From Neoarius graeffei (Eukaryota > Chordata > Actinopteri > Siluriformes > Ariidae): a stretch of DNA of 64,000 nt. The notes below the pieces were generated by a model. It worked only from the letters and a program-made list of their open reading frames with translations, was not told the DNA's origin and searched no databases. Of the stretch, positions 24,121 through 35,752 are shown piece by piece (position 1 is the stretch's first letter; every line of letters begins with the position of its first letter). The DNA lies in the NCBI RefSeq assembly GCF_027579695.1, contig NC_083570.1, forward strand, positions 91,895,999-91,959,998. The letters run 5' to 3'. The position numbers and the translations under genes were made by a program.

Positions 24121-24728
24121 AAATAAAATCAAGTTTATTTGTATAGCGCTTTTAACAATAAACATTGTCGCAAAGCAGCTTTACAGAATTTTAATGACTT
24201 AAAACATGAGCTAAATTTATCCCTAATCTATCCCCAATGAGCAAGCCTGTGGCGACGGTGGCAAGGAAAAACTCCCTCAGACGACATGAGGAAGAAACCT
24301 TGAGAGGAACCAGACTCAAAAGGGAACCCATCCTCATTTGGGCAACAACAGACAGCCTGACTATAATATTAACAGTTTTAACAGGTATAACCCTCAACTG
24401 TCCTCATGGGGCCGTCCTTCACAGGAGCGGTGTGATAAAACTCCGACCAGACACAGGGCACCAGGATGGATCAAGCAGGTCCGAGGGGCAGAAGAGGCCA
24501 GCATCTCAATCCCAGGATCAACATGTAACTCAGAGAGACAGATTGGGGGGGGGGGGGAAGAGAGAGAGAAAGAAAACACAGGTTGTTGGGTATGCCCTGC
24601 TCTGGCTGGATGCTTGATTGGGTGATGGGAGCACACTCCTCAGCAATGATGAGATGCAGATGGGACCCTTAGGGCTGGCCAAGACAATTCAGTTACATTT
24701 CACCAGGTCTGGGACATGCGACAGAATG

Positions 24729-24733
<5 letters not shown>
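24113..24733 (-). mobile_element. L2 LINE 3' UTR fragment
   Basis: Matches the 3' UTR of the 10142 element, starting with the AATAAAATAAAATCAAGTTT tail. Bounded on both sides by (AT)n arrays. No coding part. Confidence 0.9.

Positions 24734-24806
<73 letters not shown>
24734..24806. repeat. (AT)n microsatellite
   Basis: About 36 AT units directly after the L2 fragment. Confidence 0.97.
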
Positions 24807-24809
<3 letters not shown>

Positions 24810-25211
24810 ACCTAGTTGCAGGGGTTAGTTGCTGTTATTCAAAAAGACAAACATGACTGAAGGAGGAGGTAATTGATCGGGATGATTTCATTAATTTTAA
24901 TTTCATGAATTTGATTTCATATTTTTGTACTTTTGCTTAAATCTTGTTTCATTTAGTGTGATTTAGTTTATTATCCCATACGGATCTATTGGATACTAGA
25001 ATTCTGTGGGCCCCCATGAACTATAGGCCCCCATAACTTTCAGCACCTTTCACCCCTTAAATAACAGTCCTGATACAGCTATCAATTAACAACTAGCTAC
25101 AAAGAGTACAAGTTCTGGAGCAGTAAACAAATGAAACCTAGTGATGAGAGAAATACAATAAGCAAATTAATTGCAAAAATATATATTTTTTAAAATTATA
25201 TGATGTTTGTA
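24807..25211. other. Intergenic, nothing recognised
   Basis: AT-rich, no frame or repeat match seen. Confidence 0.5.
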
Positions 25212-25570
25212 CAGCGGCATGGTGGTGTAGTGGTTCGCACTGTTGCCTCACAGCAAGAAGGTTCTGGGTTCAAGCCCAGTGGCCAAAGGGGGCCTTTCTG
25301 TGTGGAGTTTGCATGTTCTCCCTGTGTCCGCGTGGGTTTCCTCCGGGTGTTCTGGTTTCCCCCACAGTCCAAAGACATGCAGCTTAGGTTAACTGGTGGC
25401 TCTAAATTGACCGTAGGTGTGAGTGTGAATGGTTGTTTCTATGTGTCAGCCCTGTGATGATCTGGCAACTTGTCCAGGGTGTACCCCGCCTCTCACCTGT
25501 AGTCAGCTGGGATAGGCTCCAGCTCGCCCGCAGCCCTGTACAGGATAAGCGGTTACAGATAATGGATGGA
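25212..25570 (+). mobile_element. Mermaid/DANA-like SINE, diverged
   Basis: All SINE blocks present, with a GGATGGAT-type tail instead of GATGA and a box B changed to GGTTCAAGCCC. No clean target duplication seen. Confidence 0.9.
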
Positions 25571-25765
25571 TCACATTCATAATGGGCCTGGCTCTATGGG
25601 GGGGTACCCAATCACAAGGCTTGCCCACCCACCTGAGGGGAAGAGAGAGAAAAAAGTCATACCCCCCCCCAAAAAAAAAAATCTTCCTGGCCCACCCTGT
25701 TAGTGAGAGCTAGATCCAGCCCTGATTTGTAATATCATAAATGTTGATTTTTATTATTTAAAATA

Positions 25766-27371
25766 CAACCCCGATTCCAAAAAAGTTGGGACAAAGTACA
25801 AATTGTAAATAAAAACGGAATGCAATGATGTGGAAGTTTCAAAATTCCGTATTTTATTCAGAATAGAACATAGATGACATATCAAATGTTTAAACTGAAA
25901 AAAATGTATCATTTAAAGAGAAAAATTAGGTGATTTTAAATTTCATGACAACAACACATCTCAAAAAAGTTGGGACAAGGCCATGTTTACCACTGTGAGA
26001 CATCCCCTTTTCTCTTTACAACAGTCTGTAAACGTCTGGGGACTGAGGAGACAAGTTGCTCAAGTTTAGGGATAGGAATGTTAACCCATTCTTGTCTAAT
26101 GGAGGATTCTAGTTGCTCAACTGTCTTAGGTCTTTTTTGTCGTATCTTCCGTTTCATGATGCGCCAAATGCTTTCTATGGGTGAAAGATCTGGACTGCAG
26201 GCTGGCCAGTTCAGTACCCGGACCCTTCTTCTACGCAGCCATGATGCTGTAATTGATGCAGTATGTGGTTTGTCATTGTCATGTTGGAAAATGCAAGGTC
26301 TTCCCTGAAAGAGACGTCATCTGGATGGGAGCATATGTTGCTCTAGAACCTGGATATACCTTTCAGCATTGATGGTGTCTTTCCAGATGTGTAAGCTGCC
26401 CATGCCACACGCACTAATGCAACCCCATACCATCAGAGATGCAGGCTTCTGAACTGAGCGCTGATAACAACTTGGGTTGTCCTTCTCCTCTTTAGTCCGA
26501 ATGACACGGCGTCCCTGATTTCCATAAAGAACTTCAAATTTTGATTCGTCTGACCACAGAACAGTTTTCCACTTTGCCACAGTCCATTTTAAATGAGCCT
26601 CGGCCCAGAGAAGACGTCTGCGCTTCTGGATCATGTTTAGATACAGCTTCTTCTTTGAACTATAGAGTTTTAGCTGGCAACGGCGGATGGCACGGTGAAT
26701 TGTGTTCACAGATAATGTTCTCTGGAAATATTCCTGAGCCCATTTTGTGATTTCCAATACAGAAGCATGCCTGTATGTGATGCAGTGCCGTCTAAGGGCC
26801 CGAAGATAACGGGCACCCGGTATGGTTTTCCGGCCTTGACCCTTACGCACAGAGATTCTTCCAGATTCTCTGAATCTTTTGATGATATTATGCACTGTAG
26901 ATGATGATATGTTCAAACTCTTTGCAATTTTACACTGTTGAACTCCTTTCTGATATTGCTGCACTATTTGTCGGCGCAGAATTAGGGGGATTGGTGATCT
27001 TCTTCCCATCTTTACTTCTGAGAACCGCTGCCACACCAAGATGCTCTTTTTATACCCAGTCATGTTAATGACCTATTGCCAATTGACCTAATGAGTTGCA
27101 ATTTGATCCTCCAGCTGTTCCTTTTTTGTACCTTTAACTTTTCCAGCCTCTTATTGCCCCTGTCCCAACTTTTTTGAGATGTGTTGCTGTCATGAAATTT
27201 CGAATGAGCCAATATTTGGCATGAAATTTCAAAATGTCTCACTTTCGACATTTGATCTGTTGTCTATGTTCTATTGTGAATACAATATCAGTTTTTGAGA
27301 TTTGTAAATTATTGCATTCCGTTTTTATTTACAATTTGTACTTTGTCCCAACTTTTTTGGAATTGAGGTTG
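25766..27371 (-). mobile_element. Tc1-like transposon, nearly intact (1606 bp)
   Basis: Ends CAACCCCGATTCCAAAAAAG and TTTTTTGGAATTGAGGTTG, flanked by TA (25764-25765 and 27372-27373). The long terminal inverted repeats are well matched. The transposase frame (25987-27009) has one stop. It is the best-preserved DNA transposon of the window. Confidence 0.95.
25987..27009 (-). pseudogene. Tc1 transposase, one premature stop
   Basis: 340 codons from [20 protein letters not shown] to a natural stop at 25987. The N-terminal half has two helix-turn-helix regions (residues about 8-55 and 70-115). The catalytic part has [24 protein letters not shown] and SPDLSPIESIWRIMKRKI, which supply the Asp, Asp and Glu. 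A single TGA at 26317-26319, after HMLPSR, interrupts the frame where relatives continue without a break; nothing else looks damaged. Family role: cut-and-paste transposition at TA sites. A C-to-T change of a CGA codon would explain the stop. Confidence 0.92.
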
Positions 27372-27373
27372 TA

Positions 27374-27959
27374 ATAATTTAATCATCTACGCTACATAGT
27401 CTAAAACTAATAACAGACAGATTAACGATGCACTGTAGGAGATATTTGTTTAAGATTATGTCACATTTATGGAAGAAGCTTTCAGTGTCAGCCTTTTGTA
27501 ACACAGTCAGTATAGTATTCTGACTCAGAGATAGAAGAGCGAGGGGTTGAGGAGATGACTGTTTAGTCGAAAGTAAAGAGCTTTATCATCATTCTAGCCA
27601 TGTAAAAGTGTACAATACAAAGCAATATCTTTCTTCAAGGCTTTGGTGCAAAATGTTACTGAAAGTGATGACTGAAACACACCCACCAATATGTTGTGAA
27701 GAATAAGGAAGTTGCAGTGAAAAAGCAGACAACAAAGTATGAGGCAATAAATAGACAGACACTGTGCAAGTTGTAGACTCCATAAAACAAGGGATAATGC
27801 AATAAATAGAACACAACCGTTATAAATGATATAACAGTGTGGGATATACAGTACATACAGTAATCAGACGCACAGTGACTGTTTATAAGGAAAGTGATAA
27901 CAGGAACTAGCTTGGTTCACAGATGTTCCATAACAATATATGTAACTGTAATCTATTAA

Positions 27960-28007
<48 letters not shown>

Positions 28008-28126
28008 TGCTCTCAGCTTCCCACTGCTCCATGTCACACTGCTGATTATTTTCCGATAACAGCATGTCCTAGCCTGTTTGAAGTGCTATATATAAGGTGC
28101 TGTACACCTTTTCATCTGAACAAAGA
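27374..28126. other. Intergenic with an (AAT)n array
   Basis: No gene seen. 27959-28007 is an ATA/AAT microsatellite of about 16 units. Confidence 0.6.
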
Positions 28127-28138
28127 TGAAATGAACTC

Positions 28139-28383
28139 TCATCTCATCTCATTATCTGTAGCCGCTTTATCCTGTTCTACAGGGTCGCAGGCAAGCTGGA
28201 GCCTATCCCAGCTGACTACGGGCGAAAGGCGGGGTACACCCTGGACAAGTCGCCAGGTCATCACAGGGCTGACACATAGACACAGACAACCATTCACACT
28301 CACATTCACACCTACGGTCAATTTAGAGTCACCAGTTAACCTAACCTGCATGTCTTTGGACTGTGGGGGAAACCGGAGCACCC
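28139..28383 (-). mobile_element. 5'-truncated Mermaid/DANA-like SINE
   Basis: Only the 3' two thirds of the SINE are present; it stops within the GGTGCTCCGG block. Perfect 12-bp duplication TGAAATGAACTC at 28127-28138 and 28384-28395 shows the truncation happened during insertion. Confidence 0.95.
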
Positions 28384-28628
28384 TGAAATGAACTCATAGA
28401 AACTATTTATTCTGACAATCTTTCTATAGTTAAGACTTAAAAAGTTAACTTCTCACACCATTTGTTGTTTTTGTTTACATGAGAACAAGAAAAGGAAATA
28501 ATAAGGTAAACTCCAGGTTCAAGATCTACATCTCGTTATCTGTCTACAGTCCACATGATCTGCTTTAACTGTAGTTTTCCGCTTTCCTTGGTAAATCACA
28601 TAGCAGCTAAAGCAGAAACTACATATAA

Positions 28629-28790
28629 CAGTGGTGCTTGAAAGTTTGTGAACCCTTTAGAATTTTCTATATTTCTGCATAAATATGACCTAAAACAACA
28701 TCAGATTTTCACCCAAGTCCTAAAAGTAGATAAAGAGAACCCAGTTAAACAAATGAGACAAAAATATTATACCTGGTCATTTATTTATTA
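28629..28790. mobile_element. Terminal fragment of a Tc1-like transposon
   Basis: CAGTGGTGCTTGAAAGTTTG and the following 150 bp match, in inverse, the end of the element at 51041-51977. No second end or transposase is nearby, so this is a solo end. Confidence 0.75.
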
Positions 28791-29357
28791 CCTTAAACTC
28801 TTCCTTTCTTGTTTCCTGTCAAGCCCTTTTACAAAAACATGAGCAAACTATGACACGTTTCTTATTGGTATAATCTTAGATGTGTCTTGTCCATTCAAAA
28901 ATTTCTGGAATGTCTAATTTACTGTCAAAAAGGATTGCTTTAGGGTCACATACAGCCAAAGTGGCAGATATAAATTATACAGCTTATATGAAGTGTTAGA
29001 GCTGTCATATGTCATATATGAAGATCAGACGTATCAACTGTGCTCATGATTATAAAGCAGAACTGATTATACCGAATACAGAACATGATCTATCCTTGAA
29101 TGATTATCATTAGAATAAAAAAAAATTATAATCATAATAATTTAAATCCTTGAATGAGGAAGTGTAAAAGGAGCAAAGAGAAATGACTACTTTTGTGTGA
29201 TGGGGGATTTCCTAGGAAAAGGATGGACATGGTGAACAGGATGTGTTCTTGCTATGCATGGAGATTATTTTAATGCTGGCAAACCAGAGTGTTTTTTCTC
29301 TGTTGCAAACTTGGTTTGTGTTTAGCAGTTGTGCTATAAACTGGCAAGCTTATTATT
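28791..29357. other. Intergenic, nothing recognised
   Basis: AT-rich; no coding motif or known repeat seen. Confidence 0.5.
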
Positions 29358-29359
29358 TA

Positions 29360-30980
29360 CAGTACTATGCAAAAGTTTAGGCACCCCTGGTCAAAATTGC
29401 TGTTACTGTGAACAGTTCAGCAAGTTGAAGATGAAATGATCTCCAAAAGGCATAAAGTTAAAGATGACTCATTCCCTTTATATTTTAAGCAAAAACAATT
29501 TTTTTATTTTCATCTTTTACATTTTCAAAATGACAAAAAAGGAAAAGGGCCCAAAGCAAATTTTGGGCACCCTGCATGGTTAGTACCTAGTAACACCCCC
29601 TTTTGCAAGTATCACAGCTTGTAAACACTTTTTGTGGCCAGCTAATAATCTTTCAGTTCTTACCTGGGGGATTTTCACACATCCGTCCTTGCAAAAGGCT
29701 TCCAGTTTTACAAGTTTCTTGGGCTGTCTTGCATGCACTGCTCTTTTGAGATCTATCCACAGATTTTCAATGATGTGTAGGTCAGGGGACTGTGAGGGCC
29801 AGGACAAACCTTCAGCTTGGGCCTCTTGAGGTATTCCATTGTAGATTTTGAGGTGTGTTTTGGATCATCGTCTTATTGTAGGACCCATCCTCTTTTTAAC
29901 TTCAACTTTTTTACAGATGGTGTGATGTTTGCTTCCAGAATTTGCTGGTATTTATTCGAACCCATGCTTCCCTCGACCAATGAAATGTGCCCTGTGCCAC
30001 TGGCTGCAACACAACCCCAAAGCATGATCGATCCACACCCATGCGTAAGAGTTGGAGAGGTGTTCTTTTCCTGGAATTTGGCACCCTTTTTTCTCCAAAC
30101 ATACCTTTGCACATTGTGGCCAAAAAGTTCTATTTTGATTTCATCAGTCCACAGGACTTGTTTCCAAAATGCATCAGGCTTATTTAGATGCTCATTTGCA
30201 AACTTCAGATGCTGAATTTTGTGGCTAGGATGCAGGAAAGGTTTTCTTCTGATGACTCTTCCATGAAGGTCATATTTGTTCAGGTGTCGCTGCATAGTAG
30301 AACAGTGCACCACCACTCCAGGGTCCGCTAAATCTTTCTGAAGGTTTTTTGCGGTCAAACAGGGGGTTTTATTTGCCTTTCTAGCAATCCAACGAGCAGT
30401 TCTTTCAGAAAGTTTTCTTCATCTTCCAGACCTCACCTTGATCTCCACTGTTTCTGTTAACTGCCATTTCTTAAAAACATTACAATCTGAGAAAACAGCT
30501 ACCTGAAAACACTTTGCTATGTTCTTGTAGCCTTCTCCTGCTTTGTGAGCATCAATTATTTTATTATTCAGAATGCGAGGGAGTTGCTTAGAGGAGCCCA
30601 TGGCTGTTGATTTTAGGGACACGTTTGATGAGTTAGAGAATTTATACAGCTTTGAAATCTGCATCATCTGACCTTTCCTAATGAAGAATTTGAACAAGCC
30701 ACAGCTCAATAAGATAATTAAGGTCTGGAACCTTGGTAAAAGTTACCTGAGAACTCAAATGTATTGGGGTGCCCAAACATTCGCATGGTGTTCCTTTTCT
30801 TTTTTCACTCTCCAACTGTACAAAACAAAAATAATACACAAATCTTGCAGAAAACACTGAAAAGAAATGTGTCGTCTTTACCTTTATGCCTTTCGGTGAT
30901 CAGTTCATCTTCTGCTCACTTAACTGTTCACAGTAACAGACATTTTTCAGTAAGGGTGCCCAAACTTTTGCATGCCACTG
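29360..30980 (-). mobile_element. Tc1-like transposon (1621 bp)
   Basis: Ends CAGTACTATGCAAAAGTTTA and its imperfect inverse ending GCATGCCACTG, flanked by TA. A decayed transposase is inside. Confidence 0.93.
29580..30601 (-). pseudogene. Tc1 transposase with two stops and one frameshift
   Basis: Starts MGSSKQLPRILNNKIIDAHK. The helix-turn-helix region is followed by a stop in the linker near 30419. The catalytic domain then reads VLWTDEIKIELFG and IMLWGCVAASGTGH. A second stop lies at 29871-29873, just before DDDPKHTSKS, and a frameshift near 29810-29850 puts the last part (SPDLHIIENLWIDLKRA, to the stop at 29580) in another frame. All three catalytic acids can still be found. The copy is inactive. 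Confidence 0.9.
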
Positions 30981-30982
30981 TA

Positions 30983-31144
30983 GCTGTTAGTTGGTTGGTT
31001 GGTTAACATGGCAGCGGGCACGTGGTCGAGCACCAGCTGTGAACGGCAAGGAGGCAGGTTGAACCAGTAGGTAATATGTGGTGAGGTGCACCTGTGTCAA
31101 ATTATTGGCTGTCTATTAATCTGTGTCTCTGTGTGTCTTTCAGG

Positions 31145-31179
<35 letters not shown>

Positions 31180-31518
31180 TCACCCTATGTGTGTGTTTAT
31201 GTATGTGTGTTAGTTGCCACTGAAAAGTGAAAAATAAAAAGAACACACCTGTTCTGAAGCCCGCTTCCACTTTCTCTGTTTCCCACAAGCTAGAGAGTTG
31301 TTACAGATAGTTAGTTAGTTAGTATTTTTTGAATCATTTGGACAACAATAATTCTGATAAGCAGCAAATTTAACATTTGATCTCTTGTAAATCTTATGTT
31401 AATTTGTATGAAATCCCAAATGATGACTCCAAGTTCCACATGTTCACTTTGTCTTAAGAAAAGTTTAAGACTGTGTTAAACACACTGATGATTCAGTAAT
31501 ACTCACATACACATTATG
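30983..31518. other. Intergenic with a short (GA)n array
   Basis: GA repeat at 31147-31176; otherwise no feature recognised. Confidence 0.5.
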
Positions 31519-31520
31519 TA

Positions 31521-31871
31521 CCGTGCCCTCCATGATTATTGCCACCCTTGTAAAGATTAGTAAAAAGAGTTAGAAAAAAATCCACCTTTTTGTGAAGTCG
31601 CTTCATCTCACAATGAAAAAATGAGAAAAATCCGTGCATAAATCATAAATGCAGGGGTGCCAATAATAGTGGCACATGTGCTTTTGTTGAAAATATTTTT
31701 TTTTTCTTGATGAGGGATTTGTTTTTCACTGAATAATTTCATTTCAATTACAGGTTGGATTTTTCTCATTTTTTTTCAGTGTGAGATGAAGCAACTTCTC
31801 CAAAAGGTAGATTTTTTCTAACCCTTTATACTAGTCTTTACAAGGCGTACCATTAATTATGGAAGGCACTG
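31521..31871. mobile_element. Tc1-type MITE (351 bp)
   Basis: Inverted ends around CCGTGCCCTCCATGATTATT and AATTATGGAAGGCACTG, flanked by TA (31519-31520 and 31872-31873). The arms pair over more than 100 bp. No coding frame. Confidence 0.88.
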
Positions 31872-31873
31872 TA

Positions 31874-32492
31874 CGTGTTATCTTTTACCAGTATTATGGA
31901 GATTAAATTCATGCAAAAAAAAAAATGTTGACTTAAAAGACACTGAACCATTTTAATACTCTTTAATTCTCTACGTTTTAATTTTACATTTTAACTCTCG
32001 AATTCATTGTTTCAATTTGTTTAAATTTTTTTCACATTGAAGCTAGAAATTGTAAACAAACACAAACGAACAAACAAATAAATAAATAATCCAACACTCA
32101 TAACACACACCACCTGGGACAAATTTAATCAGATACTCCAGTGAACGTGATCTGAGTTAAGTAGATGTTTCGATATAGAAATATATAGATTGACAGAAGA
32201 TAATATAATTACTCTGTTTTGATGAATCAAGATATTACAAACATTCATCAGTGTTGCCCTTAATTCAGCAGTCAGAGAAACATCTCTAACTTAAACAAAT
32301 CATGATTTTGCTTTCATTTTCTGTCAATAAAGATCTATTATAGACATGGAACAGAAAGACTGAGTCAGTTTTGTTTTCTCTTTACTGGTACTAGTATACT
32401 CTTCATAATAGTTGAAAAAACTATGACTAGATTTTTCTTTTAACTGTCGAGCAGAAATCAGGGTGTCATCATTTTGGCTTAATGTCGAAATA
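31874..32492. other. Intergenic, nothing recognised
   Basis: AT-rich; no supported gene or repeat. Confidence 0.5.
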
Positions 32493-32733
32493 TACAGGAC
32501 CAGTCAAAAGTTTGGACACACCTTCTACTTCTATAGTTTTTTCTTTATTTTAATTAATTAAAAGTCCCTTCTTCATGTCTTAAAGTAATATTGGATGTTG
32601 TTTCTCTTTACTTAGTTGAGCGGTTCTTGACATATTATTACTACAGTTGTGGAATAGGGCTATTTACTGTATGTTTATTATTTACTATTTACTGTTTGAT
32701 CTCAAACACATTAAGAAGGCAAGAAACTATTGC

Positions 32734-33108
32734 GATGGGTGGCACAGTGGTGTAGTGGTTAGCGCTGTCGCCTCACAGCAAGAAGGTCCGGGTTCGAGCC
32801 CCGTGGCCAGCGAGGGCCTTTCTGTGTGGAGTTTGCATGTTCTCCCCGTGTCCGCGTGGGTTTCCTCCGGGTGCTCCGGTTTCCCCCACAGTCCAAAGAC
32901 ATGCAGGTTAGGTTAACTGGTGACTCTAAATTGACCGTAGGTGTGAATGGTTGTCTGTGTCTATGTGTCAGCCCTGTGATGACCTGGCGACTTGTCCAGG
33001 GTGTACCCCGCCTTTCGCCCGTAGTCAGCTGGGATAGGCTCCAGCTTGCCTGCGACCCTGTAGAACAGGATAAAGCGGCTACAGATAATGAGATGAGATG
33101 AGATGAGA
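32734..33108 (+). mobile_element. Mermaid/DANA-like SINE
   Basis: Full-length copy with GATGA tail; duplication CTATTGC at 32727-32733 and 33111-33117. Confidence 0.93.
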
Positions 33109-33419
33109 ACCTATTGCACTAATTAACTTTTGATGAGACACCTCTTAATTGAAAAGCATTCCAGGTGACTACCTCATGAAGCTGGTTAAGATAATGCCAA
33201 TAGTGTGCAAAGCATCATCAAGGGAAACGCTGGCTACTTTTGAAGAATTGAAAATATGAAACGCTTTTTGTTTTTTTCACACTTTTTTCTTCACCACATA
33301 ATTCCATATATGTTCCAGATGTTATTTCATAGTTTTGATGTCTTCAGTATTGTTCTACAATACTGAAGACATCAAAACTTTCTTCACGTGCAGCAGTAAA
33401 AGACCTCGGGGTGATTATT

Positions 33420-34020
33420 TTTATTTTTTATTTTTTGCACAGAATGCATTTTATTAACTCCTAGATCAATAACTTCATGATTAACTACCCTCTTATCACC
33501 CTTTGTACTTATTGTCCTTTTACCAGTTGTTTTCTTTCAGTACACAATCAAGTTAATTGACCATGCAGATAGTCGACTTTGCCCCGATCCACATCTCCCA
33601 GGGCAAACAAAGGGTCAAAGTTGAGGGTTCAACACTTGCTCATTTCAGAGGTTCAGCAGGTGACAATTCATCATCCTGAGTCACACACACCAACAGCTCC
33701 TCAGTCCCAGGTACCACTTCATTCTCCATTGCTAAAGCTTCAACATCTCCAACTACAGCCTCTGCACCAAGCTCAGGAGCTTCTGGGATACTCTGGTCCT
33801 CTGTGGTTAAAGGCTCAGATGGGATGGGGACAGGCTCTGCTGGAGATTCAGGGACAGAACATTCAATTTTGGTTGAAGCCTCTTGGGAAAAACCAATCAG
33901 TGAGTCACGTTTGGGTTCAGGGTCTGGAACTGCAGCCACCAGCTGGGTCGAATCCTCCACACTGACAGATGCCATTTTGGCTTCCACAGTCTCCATGCTT
34001 TTGTTTGGAACAAAACAAAA
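33420..34020 (-). pseudogene. Processed retrocopy of an unidentified mRNA
   Basis: On the minus strand this reads as an mRNA copy: a short leader, an open frame of 118 codons (33996 to 33640) starting METVEAKMASVSVEDSTQ and ending SPAEPLK, then a 3' UTR, an AATAAA signal (33450-33455) and an A-rich tail (33420-33440). It is flanked by GGGGTGATTATT (33408-33419 and 34021-34032, with a further tandem copy at 34033-34044). The protein is acidic, rich in Glu, Pro and Ala, with no domain I recognise. The frame has no stop, so it is recent, or the parent mRNA was longer and is 5'-truncated here. Confidence 0.75.
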
Positions 34021-34114
34021 GGGGTGATTATTGGGGTGATTATTGACCCCAGTCTTTCGTTTGAAACTCATATTGATAACATTACCCGGATAGTTTTCTT
34101 TCATCTCAGAAATA

Positions 34115-34630
34115 TTGCTAAGAAATGTAATGTCACTACACAATGCAGAAAAACTAGTTCATGCTTTTATTACTTCCAGGTTGGATTATTGTAATGCCTT
34201 ACTGTCTGGATGTTCCAATAAGTGCATAAACAAGCTCCAGTTAGTTCAAAATGCAGCAGCAAGAATCCTTACTAGAACTAGAAAATATGACCACATCACC
34301 CCTGTCTTATCCACACTGCATTGGCTCCCAGTCAAATTTCGTACTGATTATAAAATACTACTATTGACCTTTAAAGCACTGAATGGTCTCGCACCAGAGT
34401 ACCTGAGTGAACTTCTGCTCCTCTATGACCCGCCACGCCTACTTAGATCAAAAGGTGCAGGCTATCTGCTGGTACCTCGTATAGTGAAGGCTACATCAGG
34501 GGGCGGAGCCTTTTCTTACAAAGCCCCACAGTTATGGAACAGCCTTCCAAGTAATGTTCGGGAATCAGACACAGTCTCAGCGTTTAAGTCTCGGCTGAAA
34601 ACATATCTGTTTAGTCAAGCCTTTTGTTAA
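34115..34630 (+). pseudogene. L2 ORF2 C-terminal fragment
   Basis: 171 codons open to a stop, nearly identical to the C-terminal end of the 11292 ORF2 ([17 protein letters not shown] and [12 protein letters not shown]). It follows the reverse transcriptase core, which is absent here. It belongs to the 5'-truncated L2 copy. Confidence 0.93.
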
Positions 34631-35585
34631 TGGTGTTTATGAGGTAAAGAAGTAGATCTGGAGGGTCCTCAGACAGAGTGTTTTGGTAAACTGGGATGTA
34701 TGGATGCTGTCAGTCCCCTCTCGCTTGCTCACTCGAGTTTGTTGACGGTGTAGTAGCTGCTGCTTTATGTCCCGGGGCTCCCTCATGCCTGTGTTACCTT
34801 CTGGCTCTCCCCTTTTAGTTATGCTGTCATAGTTAGCTGCCGGAGTCCCTGCTTGTACTCAGTGCAATTATGTATACTGTTCTTACTCATCAGGTGACAT
34901 TGGGCATACCTAACAACCTGTGGTTTCTCTCTTTCTCTCCCCCCTGTTTGTCCCTCTGAGTTACATGTCAATCCTGGGATCGAGACGCTGACCTCCTCTG
35001 CTCCTCAGATATGCCTGATCCATCCTGGTGCCCTGTGTCTGGCTGGAGTCTCATCGCATCGCTCCTGTGGAGGACGGCCCATATGGACAGTTGAAAGTTG
35101 CACTTGGAAGACGCTCTGGACTCTTACAATAATGCTTTTATGGCTGAGGTCTACAGTTGACTTTAGGACTGCAGTTGTCATGAACAGTTTTGCACTCAAG
35201 TTTCCATCAATGAAGAGTTATAACATCAACGAAACAGACTTCATGCTAAAACTGTTAATGTTATAATCACATTGTCTTTTATCACCCAAATGAGGGTGGG
35301 TTCCCTTTTCAGTCTGGTTAGTCTCGAGGTTTCTTCCTCATGTCGTCTGAGGGAGTTTTTCCTTGCCACCATCGCCACAGGCTTGCTCACTGGGGATAGA
35401 TTAGGAATAAAATTAGCTCATGTTTAAAGTCATTTAAATTCTGTAAAGCTGCTTTGCGACAATGTCTATTGTTAAAAGTGCTATACAAATAAACTTGACT
35501 TGACAATGTAGAAAATAGTCAAAAATACAGAAAAACCTATAAATGAGTAGAGTATGGGGTGTACAAACTTTTGACTGGTACTTTA

Positions 35586-35674
35586 TTACTTGCAGGTATC
35601 ACAGATGAGCTATGGTAATACAATAAATAACACCTTTTTATAACCTATTTAATGTTATTCAGCTTTGGTTGGAT

Positions 35675-35752
<78 letters not shown>

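Larger units (their letters stand above)
33362..35502 (+). mobile_element. L2 LINE, 5'-truncated, interrupted by a retrocopy
   Basis: Covers the end of ORF2 and the 3' UTR to the tail AAATAAACTTGACTTG. The first about 22 bases (33362-33383) are an inverted copy of the host sequence just upstream. The L2 reading frame is interrupted at 33420-34020 by a retrocopy, then resumes. Confidence 0.9.
32495..35583. mobile_element. Tc1-type MITE with SINE and L2 insertions
   Basis: Ends CAGGACCAGTCAAAAGTTTG at 32495 and CAAACTTTTGACTGGTACT at 35583; TA at 32493-32494. The host sequence is 32495-32733, 33109-33361 and 35503-35583. The rest is a SINE (32734) and an L2 fragment (33362-35502) carrying a retrocopy. 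No transposase. Confidence 0.88.

Noticed and set aside
33579..33965. A 128-codon plus-strand frame rich in Gln, Pro and Leu
   Set aside because: It is antisense to the retrocopy, whose minus-strand frame has a matching poly(A) signal and tail.
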